Origin: Symsagittifera roscoffensis
Lineage: Eukaryota > Xenacoelomorpha > Acoela > Convolutidae
Assembly (NCBI RefSeq): GCF_963678635.1
Contig: NC_087064.1
Coordinates: 53,836,684-53,900,683, forward strand
DNA length: 64,000 nucleotides
Direction: 5' to 3'
Positions within the stretch are counted from its first letter, which is position 1, and each line of letters begins with the position of its first letter. Made by a program: the position numbers and the translations under genes. This document shows positions 1 through 10,000 of this stretch, in pieces. The notes below the pieces were generated by a model that was not told where the DNA came from, made no database searches, and worked only from the letters and a program-made list of their open reading frames with translations.

Positions 1-1383
1 TGTAAAATGGTAGGCAACATTTTTGTCGATATGCAGATAAAGCATGATTGCAATCGGCCCAGGAACCGAGGCCTGGAGCACTACAGTTTTAAACGGAAGG
101 TTTATGGAAAAGTAACCGTTCACCATAACTTAAACAAAACGGTTGGTAAGGTAGGATTCGAAGAACTTTTTGACAGTGTTAGCAATGCCAACCTTTTTTC
201 CAGAATTTCCAATAACACTGAGAGGTCTTTTGTATCAAACGCTGCTGAAAAATCCAACGATATAACATACAAGTGCTTTCCAGAATCAGTATTGGAAAAA
301 TTGTAGTGTGAGCAATGAAGACGACCAGTTTCTGTAAAATACCTTTACGGTATGCCGATTGGAATTTAGGCCACAAATTATTCGTTCACAGATGTTCGCT
401 TAACTGCGCTAGTGTAGCTTTTCTGTTATTTCGAAGTGCAGATAAGTTTGTAATCCTGCGATAACTTGACATTGCTTCTTTGTTGTTACCATGTTCGGGG
501 AGCGGTCTAATTATTCCATGTTTGAATACGTTAGGGAAAACTCCGGATAAAAGAATACAATTAAAAACATCTATGAAAAACTGTTGATGCTGGCCAATAA
601 AATCGCAGATTATTGAGGAAAAATGTCAACTTGCGAGAATGAATTTCTTAAATCATATGAAGCATCTAGTAAATCTTTTGAGGCAACACATGCGAACTCC
701 GACCTCTTGAATTGACGAATATTTATGACATCTAGGTTGCTGTCGGTGTTCGGTAATTGAGTTACAATGTTATGGACTTATTTCACGAAAAAATGGTTGA
801 AATCACTTGCAAGAGTTTCTATTGAAGAAAGCGAAGGAAGTGTGAGCTCATCGTGTGAGCCATAAACTCATTCATACTATAAGATAACTTTTTTGACTTT
901 TTTTCAATTGATTGTTTTTAATTTCTTCAGTGATATAAAGTTAAATGAAATTTGTAACACTTTTTTTTTTCAAATATCTTTTTATGGAAAAATTTCAATA
1001 AAATTACAATGTAATTTTAGCTTCACCTGTCTGACAGTGAAATTTCTTTGCTTTTGACTGGAAGCTTGCGATATTATTTGAACGAACCTTATAATAACGA
1101 CTTCCTGGATCGATGCTGCAAAGAAGTATGTGATTACGCTTTCGTTTGGCAAGCGTTATCAAATCGGAATATAGACGTTTTTTAGTAAACAATTAGCTTT
1201 AAAAAATCAGTTGAATCAATTATGCTGACGAGCTCAATTTCACGAAATTTTAAATTAAACTCCTGGGTTCTACTCTAAGTTTTATATGCATAGTTATAGA
1301 GATCTGCTGATGATTTTTTTGCTGATGATTTTCTATTGATGATTTTTTGGCTTCATGCTTGTCGACTTAAGCTCTGTCGGTTT
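1..1383. other. AT-rich stretch without a recognised gene
   Basis: I see no gene here. The open frames (for example 99 codons at 7-306) have no recognisable domain, no splice context and AT-driven composition. The stretch reads as decayed repeat or intergenic DNA. Confidence 0.5.
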
Positions 1384-1472
1384 AGTTTCCAATTTATCTA
1401 GCTCCTGATTGATAAAAACAGGAATTATAGTTTCAATTTATCTAGCTCCTGATTGATAAAAACAGGAATTAT
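1384..1472. repeat. Tandem duplication, ~45 bp x 2
   Basis: A unit containing AATTTATCTAGCTCCTGATT and ending in ACAGGAATTAT occurs twice back to back (1384-1428 and 1429-1472). The second copy lacks one base. The near-identity points to a recent slippage-type duplication. Confidence 0.9.
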
Positions 1473-1479
1473 GAAAATC

Positions 1480-2400
1480 TATGGATTCTGATCTTTAATG
1501 TTTTTGGAGAGTCCTTTTGGTGTCATTTTGTTTTGATTTCAATCAAAAAAACTGGCTTTGGGAAGCTCTTTGCTTGAATGGTTCTGCCTAAATCTTTTAA
1601 CCGAAAAGTTGTAACCTTAGGAAAAAGCCAAAACTGTGATTTTTTAACCGTTTTTTGGAACTTTTTGATTTTTCTCAAAAACTATCCTCCCAAATCGAAG
1701 TTTTTGGGTTCAATGGTTGAAGCAGGTCTTTGAAGCTCATCTGCAGCAGTAGTTACTCTCAAAATGTTCAATACGAAAGTTAATGGCGCTCGGAAAAGTC
1801 AAAACTTTCATTTTTGGACTGTTTTTTCATACTTTTTGAAGTTTATCGAAAACTACTTTTCCGAATCTGAATTCATGAGATCAATGGAGAGAATAGATTT
1901 CTGAGTTCATGAGATCAATGGAGAGAATAGGTTATGTAAAACCTCCGTGCATAAGTAAACTCTACCCAATTTGTTGGCAGAAAAAATTTTGAATTCAGTT
2001 TGTTTTTGATTTCAATTGTTGATAATTTTGTTTTGATTTCAATTAAAAAAAAACTGGTTGTGGAAAGCTGCCCTGCTTGAATTGCTCTGCCTAAATCTTT
2101 TAAACGAAAATTTGTGACCTTAGTAAGAAGCCAAAACTGAGATTTTTAAACCGTTTTCGGAACTTTTTGAAATTTCTCAAAAACTACCCTTCCAAAACGG
2201 AGATTTTTAGTTCAATAATGAGAACGAGTCGTGGGAAGCTTCGTTGCATTAGCAGCTACACTCAAATGTTTGTACAATAGATTTTATGGCCTCGGAGATG
2301 TCATAGTTTTGATTTTTGACTGTTTTTTGACAATTTTTGACTTTTTTTTTGAAAACCACTCTTCCAAATCTGAAGCGGCGAAAATATGAAAATATGGTAT
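1480..2400. repeat. Decayed tandem repeat, unit ~170-190 bp
   Basis: A recurring phrase (gene-free, roughly 'AAAGCCAAAACTG...TTTTT...ACCGTTTTTTGGAACTTTTTGA...CTCAAAAACTA') returns near 1620, 1795, 2125 and 2295. Two longer blocks starting at TTTTGTTTTGATTTCAAT (near 1526 and 2026) also align with each other. A ~33-bp sub-duplication (ATGAGATCAATGGAGAGAATAG) lies near 1874-1930. Divergence between units is high, so this is an old satellite-like array. Confidence 0.6.
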
Positions 2401-3719
2401 CATAATAGCACCTAGCTTAACTTTCAGACCTATTTCCTGCTTTTCATCTTTTAAGGAAGTTTGCTATTTCAATAATTTTCAAAGCAATAATTTTTTGACC
2501 TATTTTTTGTTGAAAATAAGCCATCAACTTGTGAATTGGGAAAATTTTGCTTTTTTGATTTCTTATTTTGCCCTTATTTGCATCAGTACGTATTCTTAGA
2601 AAAAATCAAATAAATACTTCTAACTTCTCTATTTTGATTACAGTACTGATATATCCATCGTAGTATGTTTTTTTTTTACTAAAGTTTCAGCTTTTGGATG
2701 TCGGCTTCACATCTGTCGGCTTATTTTTCTTCTTAAAGTTTAGCATTTTTGAGATCGTTGAGACTCTGACACCAATTTTGACTGCCAAATTTCAACCCCA
2801 TTAGGATCTTTTTGAAAAAGTTATAAATGTTCAAACACTCACAAAAATATTTTTTTAAGGTTTTTTTTAAATTGTGTTTCCACTTCCTTCTTCAGTAGTA
2901 ACGTTGATCGAAGTTCTGTTTGCCAATTTTTTTTGCGTCATGGTGCACTCACCCTATGATTGGTCTATACCAAATGATGCGAAGTTCAGATTGCCTTTGT
3001 GTTCAATTTCAAAAAAATTTTGCTTAATAGGTACAAAACTTGCTACGAAAATGAATGTTAAAACCAATCGGAACTAAATGAAAAAGAAATGGATATCAAT
3101 TATGATGCAAAAAATTTGTTAAATTAGAAGTGAAAATTTGCTGACCTTCTTTTATTTAAAAGCACTATTTGATTTAAGCTATTTTGGTGAATTGCTGCCG
3201 CCGTCGGGCTTCCCACACAAAGGAGACTGTTTCAGAAAACATTTCAGAGCAAAACTGTACCCAGATTGTCTTAAGTTAACATCTTGAAATCCAGAATTCC
3301 ATAAACGGTTTTAAAATCGATCCAGAGCTCGATCAATAAGACACCAAAACCAGAACGCTTTTTTTATACCGATGAAACAGCAATAATAATTTAACAATGT
3401 CGAGAATGACACAGGCTAACGTCACGAGAGCGCTCCACACGAGGCATAGAAATGTTATAGCTGGGGAATATTATACTTATCCCGAAACTGACAAAAGAAC
3501 AGTTACATTCAATAAAGCAAAATTTGAAAACTAAAATGAAAAAAAAAAATCAAAAAGGTGATAGGAAGAAGCAAGAAACCAGTTTAAAAACTTCATTATA
3601 TTGACTGACTCTGATTTGAAATAAAAGGATCGCATAGAATTACTAAAAAAAATCCTATTTTTACGGATTCGTACATCGACTTCATAAAACTTTGACATAA
3701 TCTGGAATAAATCAAGGTT
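2401..3719. other. No gene recognised
   Basis: The stretch is AT-rich with T homopolymers. The 67-codon frame at 2874-3077 has no domain. Nothing else can be supported up to the assembly gap. Confidence 0.5.
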
Positions 3720-3919
3720 NNNNNNNNNNNNNNNNNNNNNNNNNNNNNNNNNNNNNNNNNNNNNNNNNNNNNNNNNNNNNNNNNNNNNNNNNNNNNNNNN
3801 NNNNNNNNNNNNNNNNNNNNNNNNNNNNNNNNNNNNNNNNNNNNNNNNNNNNNNNNNNNNNNNNNNNNNNNNNNNNNNNNNNNNNNNNNNNNNNNNNNNN
3901 NNNNNNNNNNNNNNNNNNN
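3720..3919. other. Assembly gap, 200 N
   Basis: Exactly 200 N, a conventional gap length. It interrupts what looks like the 3' half of a minus-oriented family B repeat, so the missing bases are probably repeat sequence. Confidence 0.99.
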
Positions 3920-4220
3920 GTGCGGTATATGTCCCCATGTATAACTAATTCGTCTTACGCTTCAAGTATCACGAATAAAATTTTCAGAGCGCGCATAAGG
4001 TAGTCCAGAGCATGGCCAAATTGGCAATTTTCAAACTCTCATAAAGTTACAAAAAATGATCTTAAGTAAAATACCTTTTAAATTTTCTAAATCAATGGGG
4101 AATATCAATAAAAATATCAATAAAAAAGTTTTGTTGAAAAATTTTTTTGATTGCCGAAAATTGACTGAACAAAAAACCACACCATGCATAAATGTTCCGT
4201 TTTCTTCGGAAGTCGGAACA
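3920..4220 (-). mobile_element. Family B repeat, partial (gap-truncated)
   Basis: This aligns with the family B copy at 19144-19610: the shared phrases include 'CAGAGCATGGCCAAATTGGCAATTTTCAAACTC', here split by small changes, and the 5' terminal motif seen on this strand as AGTCGGAACA. The half carrying the 3' hairpin is lost in the adjacent gap. Family B shares its termini with the abundant family A (see 4497-5025) but has a different body. Confidence 0.7.
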
Positions 4221-4329
4221 TTAACTGCGATATGTTTCGTTCTATTAACGAGTAATTGGCTTTTTTTTCTCGCTCAGAAGTCGTTACAACTTTATACGGC
4301 AAAATTAATTAACTATTAATAAGTTGCTA

Positions 4330-4495
4330 GACGCTCATTATTGTTCCTACCCTTAAAAAATCAAATCTCTTTTCAATCGTTTTTTTTTTTGAAACTTACA
4401 ACTTATCATTTTCCCTAAGATATAACTACTGCTTCCTGGGACCTAAAAATGCAAGTCTAGAAATTCAGGGCTATGTCCTGATAGGAGCAGCCTTG
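4330..4495 (+). mobile_element. Family A repeat, 3'-end fragment
   Basis: A degenerate family A 3' end, with the phrases 'ACTGCTTC', 'ACCTAAAAATGCAAGTC', 'TTCAGGGC' and 'GGAGCAGCCTTG'. It abuts the 5' end of the full copy at 4497 in the same orientation. This is a head-to-tail junction like those at 29572-31115. Confidence 0.65.
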
Positions 4496-4496
4496 T

Positions 4497-5025
4497 TGTT
4501 CCGACTTTCGATACGAAAGTAACGGAATATTTGTGCTCGGGGTGGGTTTTTTTTCTTCAGACAAATTTCGACTTTTTAACTAGCCATTTTTGACGGATTT
4601 TTTTTAGATATCATTCGAAAGGTATTGTTGTCCTAAGCTCAAATTTGAAAAGATATTCCACCTGTTATCATTTTTCGTAAAGTTATGGGGGTTAAAGATT
4701 GCCTTTTTGGCCAATTTGGGAGAACTACCGCGCGATATATTTCGCGCTATTAACGCGTAAGCGGAGAGTTAATCCGTCTTAGAAATCGTTCCAAATTGGT
4801 TGAAAGAAGCTTATTTGCCATAATTGATTTGTTACAAGGAGCGAAATCTATCCTTTTGTACTTTATATTGCGTGTGGGGGGTTGATTTTAAAAAAAAAAA
4901 TTTGAAATTTTAGAAAAAAAAATCATTTTGTTTTAGTACTTTTAACTTTTAATGTTGTTACTGCTCCATAAACCTTAAAAGGCAGTCGGAACATTCAGGG
5001 GTTCGCCCTGATACGAGCAGTCTTG
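4497..5025 (+). mobile_element. Family A repeat, near full length (Helentron-like, non-autonomous)
   Basis: Reference copy of the most abundant repeat here. In order it shows: a 5' motif TGTTCCGACT; directly overlapping it a hairpin ACTTTCG-ATA-CGAAAGT; AACGGAATATTTGTGCTCGG; a T-rich body; a central hairpin GCGCGA-TATATT-TCGCGC; a GTGTGGGGGG block; TACTGCTCCATAAACC; then the inverted motif AGTCGGAACA, a 3' hairpin around CAGGGG-TTCGCCCTG, and the end CGAGCAGTCTTG. It has no long terminal inverted repeat and no protein-coding capacity. Subterminal inverted motifs with a 3' hairpin outside the second one are the known layout of Helentrons and their non-autonomous derivatives. The family assignment is inference. 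Repeat status is certain because at least a dozen copies are in this window. Confidence 0.85.
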
Positions 5026-6340
5026 TTTTAGTTTAAATTCAAGGCATCAAAAATTTCATCTGATATAGGAAATTTTTTGCCGAAATTGGTTTAAAAACTC
5101 AAGGTAGTACATATAGCACTTACATCCAAATCTCTACGCATCCAATTTTTTATGCGGCGAAATAGTTCGGTTTAGAAATTTCTCTGAGAGTTTTTTCTGT
5201 TATAGTGCCCAAAATTAATCTATTCTTTAATTTGAAAGTTGGATCATATATATCGAATCTGATCGGTTGAGCTTAGTTCGGTTGAGTTTAGTTCAATAAA
5301 AGCAGAAGCAGAACCAAATGGTAAATTTGGGTCATTTAACAGAAAATACCCTTATGTTACACTAGCAGACGCAAAAAATATATCCTTTCCTGGTAAGAAA
5401 TTGCTACTAATCAATTTTTGCCTAATCAATTTTTGCTACTAATCGAATTGAAGCAGATATCGAAAGTGTTTGTGTAAACTAAACTTTATATGAAAAAATT
5501 AATTACAGCATTCTCCTTCATTCATATATTTGCATTCATTTTTGATATGCTGTAGTTGAGTTTAAACAAAATGCATACAACTCGTTTTATCCTTCTAGAA
5601 ATTGTGCCCTCTCGCAGTGCGGTTCTTTTTAAATTGAATGCGATTAGTAGTGAGAATTTGGAACCCGATCTCTCTAACGATTTCCCCCAATTGCAAAGTG
5701 AGTGTGGGGGGGGGGGATGGTAGCCGAAGAGGTAACAAAAAAAGTTTCGCGGCCTAACCATTCTATTTAGTTTTTACTGGGGTGGTTTGCGTTTACTAAA
5801 CCATGGGGGGGGGCGATAAACAGAGAAACTTTCGGAAACTTTTCAGTACATGATTCAAATCAAAATAAAAGACTTCCACTGCTCGAGTTTATTCAAAACA
5901 TGCTGTTTGATAAGTCTAGTCTCGATTACTGCAGCTGACTCTTTTTTTTGACACAAGAGTTCTTTTTTGAGTTCTTTTTTGACGCAGAATTGTTCTAAAA
6001 TTATGATCAGTTGACTGCTTGTTGGAATGAATTGTTAACTTCATTGTTTTGAAGAAGTAATCTTTTCAGAAGTTATTCGGGATTTGCTAGCTGCCTGGCG
6101 TTCGAATGTTCTGCTGGTGACATGTTCATTTTCGCATTATTCCTCAGTGCTGCGATGGTGCTCATGCCAGGTGAGGCTACCACGAAGATGCGTTTGCAGA
6201 AGAAGCGGTTGGCCAGTTTCTGTGGAAGCAACTCTTTTTCCATGATTTCAACTTTTGGTGGTTTTTGCTTGATCCAAAAAAAAAATGAAAAATTTGCTTG
6301 TCATAAGAAATTGAGCTGCTCACGTACGCGTTAGATCGTT
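5026..6340. other. No gene recognised; G-rich tracts and a weak minus-strand frame
   Basis: G homopolymers occur near 5705-5716 and 5804-5812. A 57-codon minus-strand frame (6243-6073) has more balanced base use than its surroundings and lies just beyond the GPCR stop codon. Its product matches nothing I know and has no clear splice context, so I do not call it a gene. Confidence 0.4.
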
Positions 6341-6344
6341 ACAT

Positions 6345-6660
6345 AAGGAAGGCGCGGATCTAGGTTTTTCTCGAGGGGGATCAATTGTCAACCTATTGGC
6401 TTTTAGTCCCCGAAACACTACTATAAAGGCTCTATTTTGCAAAAAATATATATGGATCGCAGCCAAATTTTGAAAAAAAAGGCCACAAATGACCTTTTTG
6501 GGCACCTTTTGGAAAGTTTTTACCAATAACTGCGGTTAGTGGCGCCCGCTCCCCTATCATTTTGTAAGATATTTTGGCGCCAAATTTTAGGGTTGTTGAG
6601 CCTCGTAGTGTCGAATCGCTGAAAAAGGGCGTCGCCCCCTCCGGAAACCAACTATCGGCG
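6345..6660. mobile_element. Decayed hAT-type MITE (GGCGCGGATCTAGG end)
   Basis: The left end GCGCGGATCTAGGTTTTTCT resembles the hAT terminal sequence of the complete copy at 57123-57546, and the body shares 'TTTTGGGCACCTTTTGGAAA' and 'TTGGCGCCAAATTTTAGGG'-like phrases. It starts about 40 bp downstream of the GPCR stop codon, so it probably forms part of that gene's 3' UTR or lies just past its end. I found no clear target duplication. Confidence 0.55.
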
Positions 6661-6699
6661 CCAAATGAGTTACAAAGCCAAATGCTTTTTCTCTAGCAA

Positions 6700-7005
6700 T
6701 TAACTTAATTTTGGAAAGAGCTCCATGTCTTTGCTTTTATAACTTTTCTTAACTGGCATTTTTCTGAGATTGGTGCAACGATGCGTTTTAGGAAAAAGAG
6801 GGCAATTGGATCGTGCCTTGAAGCACTTCTGGAACTGGGGGTACTTGGCGGCATAGATGACTGGGTTGAGGGTGGTGGCGGTGTGGACCAGCCATACTGT
6901 GACGTAATAGAATCCATGGTGGGCGCGGTCGTTGAAGTCGAAACTGACCAATAGGAACCAGGGGAAGTTGGCCCCGATGAAGACGAAGAACATGATGATG
7001 AGGAC
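6700..7005 (-). CDS. GPCR exon 5 (TM6, TM7, C-tail, stop)
   Basis: Residues 267-367. The acceptor is CTGTTTTTGTAG before GTCCTC, in phase 0. It encodes TM6 (VLIIMFFVFIGANFPWFLL), a short acidic/basic loop, TM7 with NPVIYAAKYPQF and a cysteine/lysine-rich tail, and ends in TAA at 6702-6700. Cysteines at 327, 334 and 343 could be palmitoylation sites. I see no AATAAA on the minus strand within about 400 bases; a hAT-type MITE lies there instead. Confidence 0.93.
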   Translation of the reverse strand, partial: VLIIMFFVFIGANFPWFLLVSFDFNDRAHHGFYYVTVWLVHTATTLNPVIYAAKYPQFQKCFKARSNCPLFPKTHRCTNLRKMPVKKSYKSKDMELFPKLS

Positions 7006-10000
7006 CTACAAAAACAGTAGCAGGGTCAAACAAGAGGTGTCATTACGGACGAGACTCACCCCTTATCGCTCCTTTTTATGCAACGAGATCAGATAGATTT
7101 TTTGGTAAAAACCCTTCTTTTTAATTAAAAAGTCATGTTATTTAGCTTCTATCTCTTAACACGGATTAGACAGGATTCTGGCTGGACTGTTTTTTGTTCT
7201 ATTAAAGTTGGCATAACTTAATTTTAAGTTATGTGGTGCATGCAGAAGTACATAGGTGCATGCAAGAGTATCACAAAAAAGATTATATCTTTTGCGATAC
7301 TCTTTGCATCATTTTTGGCTGAAAAAGTTGACCGTAAAAAGCAGTGAAATAAAACGCATGCCCTGAACTGTCTTCTTTTTTCTTGCTATAAATTGCGACG
7401 AACCGGTTCAAATTGAAAGTTGAATGCGGCTTTTTTAAAAAATAAAGATCAACAAATGAACCATAAATTTTTTATTTGAAGGATGTTTTCCACCTCTCCT
7501 TAAGATTATATAAAATCTATCGAACATATTCACTAAAAGTTCATTCCTCTTGGTTACTCATGTCTTAAAATTGCAACTTGTTAACTATATTTGAGCAGCA
7601 GCTTAGGTATATCATCTATACGCCTAAATTATTTATCTTAATCTGGGCTGTTTCACAGGCGTCGAAATAACGTAGAATGAGTATTCGTTTCTGTAAGACT
7701 CCTTAAACCGCAGAGTTTCAAGATGCTGCTAGTTTTCGATGGTGGCGTCCCTCATGATTGAAGGACCGAATGCTTGAAATTAATTTTAGCTTACTTTCAG
7801 CCATCAGAATTGAGTATTCAAAATCTCAAAGTAAATCGCGAAAATCTCAAAGTAAAAAAAAATAAATCCAGGCCATTAGTGTTAATATTGACTGATTAAA
7901 TAATAAGCAGATGAGTTTTCAAGACTGAAAAATTCTTATGATTTTGACCTCACTAATCTTGATGATTATCTGAATAGTATTGCGGTTGTAACCCGCAATT
8001 TGTAATGTTTTTGATTATTTTCCACTGATTTAATACATTTTCTGTTAATATTGACTTCGATTTTGTGAGAAAGGCATTTAGCCAATAGAAACGCTTAGCG
8101 ATTTCGATTGGTTGAAATTTTTCAAGCATTCGGTCCTTCAAGCATGAGAACCCTCCCCGTTTTCGATCATAAATTAAAAGAGGTAAGCCTCAAAATCATT
8201 AAATTACCCGCCCAAACAGAGACAAGTATGACCTATGTTTTACATTAAAAGATCTGGTTACTCGTATTTTTGAAAACTTTTGTGCCTAATTTGCTGAATT
8301 TTTGAGAAAATTAAAAGTTTGCAATTGCAGAGCATTGCCTAGTTCCACGAAACCTTTTTTGCTTTCTTACGCTTTGCATGCCGTTTTAATCATTTCTAGT
8401 AGCTTTTCAACTAAAATATTGATTAAATCTTTCATTAATAACTACAATCGCGAGAGCCAGTGTCTTGTAATTGGGAGCTACACTTTATTTTCCCCATGAA
8501 CATTTTCTTACACATTCTTCTCTTCTTTAAGATGTTCGCTTCTTACCTTTTCTTAACATTTTCCAAGTTCCTTCCCACTTGGCTTAGAAGTTATGCCGTC
8601 GCCTTTGCACTCGAGTCTCAGCCGGATATATATTTTTTTATTCAATATGCTTGGAATTGAGAAAATTTTTTCGATAAAAATTGAATCGTTCGACTTTCGT
8701 TTGTCTGCTAAACTTTTATCAGCTAACAGATTTTGCTTGAGTTGTAAGCAAGTCTTATTGCAGTTGCAAATTCAAACGTTGTTCATTCTTATTTAAGGGG
8801 GGAGACTTGATAGTTTAAATACTTGTGTCTGCTCAAAGAACATCGGCTTTTTTCTTCTTTGTAAGTTGTGCTCCTTTGCTAATATATTTTAAAACTGTCA
8901 GGCATGTTTGCCTAGAATGAACTTCTTTCGGGACTTACGAAAATTTTATTTTTCTATACCTAGTTTTTTTAAGCTTATATATATATAAATTTTTTCTGCT
9001 TTTTTATAAGTTTATATATTTAAGTTGTATCGCAAGGCGTGCGAAGCACCGCTTTGCCTTCGTGTTATAATTTTGGTTTTTTGATGCAGTCCGTCAACGC
9101 TAAGTGCAATGTCAACTAATGCAAAAAAAATCTTTGAGCCAAATGACACTTCACTAAGATTAATTAGTTCGCCTCAGTTTCAATCAAATTGATATCTCAG
9201 CTGGCGTTATTTAGCGCGTACAATATGTACAGGTAGAAAAATGAAAAAAAACGCACATTTTTATAAGTAAATTGTATTTTGGACGGAAATCGAATTATTA
9301 GAAAGAATGTATTCCCTAAATAAACCTAATACTAGTTAAAATAAAGAAAAAATATAACTATCTTAGTTAAATATACCTTTGTGTAAAAAAATCTATTTGA
9401 TCTATTTGTTCTGAAGAGTTAAATTGCACGGATTTCTTCCTCATAGTTTTTTTCCAAAGCAAATTGCGCACTTCTTAGTGAAACTTCTCCGTTATTTTCT
9501 GTTCGAACCTTTCATATAGCCAGCGTTATGAATCTTTCAAATGGCATGTGCTAAATCTGCATACAAGCAGTAATAAACTTCATAAACAACACTTATTGCA
9601 CCTTGTTGTTACGATTTTTGAAGAAAGTGAGCATCATATATGCTTGGGGTATTTTTTTTATTCAGACCAATTCTACAAAAAATGACTGCGTATCGATGCA
9701 AAAATTTTCGGATTGCCAAGCGAGTATGCTAGCCAAGAGTCTGAATGCGATTGGAAGTGCTCGATTAGTATTTGATAGTTTCCACGCGCGAATTATTAGG
9801 GCGAATTATCCCGCACTAATAATCGTTACAAACTGGATTGTTAGAAACTAAGAAACTAAAAACTAATAAACGTAGTTGATGGAAAATTTTTCATACCATT
9901 TGAAAGATATTAATTGCTTCAGATATCCTAAAGGGCAATCAAAACATTCTAGTCTTAGTCCTAACCAGGGCCCGATTTAGGGGTGGGGATGATAAATCCA

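Noticed and set aside
3531-3938. 135-codon minus-strand frame
   Set aside because: More than half of it is the N gap; an open frame across N is meaningless.
6073-6243. 57-codon minus-strand frame after the GPCR stop, considered as an extra exon
   Set aside because: No convincing acceptor, no similarity to receptor tails, and exon 5 already ends in a stop with a typical tail length.
6122-6334. 70-codon plus-strand frame with a hydrophobic start resembling a signal peptide
   Set aside because: Only a short hydrophobic stretch followed by low-complexity lysine text; no cleavage motif or family.
6705-7033. Overlapping minus-strand frames (70 and 81 codons, proline/histidine-rich)
   Set aside because: Out-of-frame shadows of GPCR exon 5.
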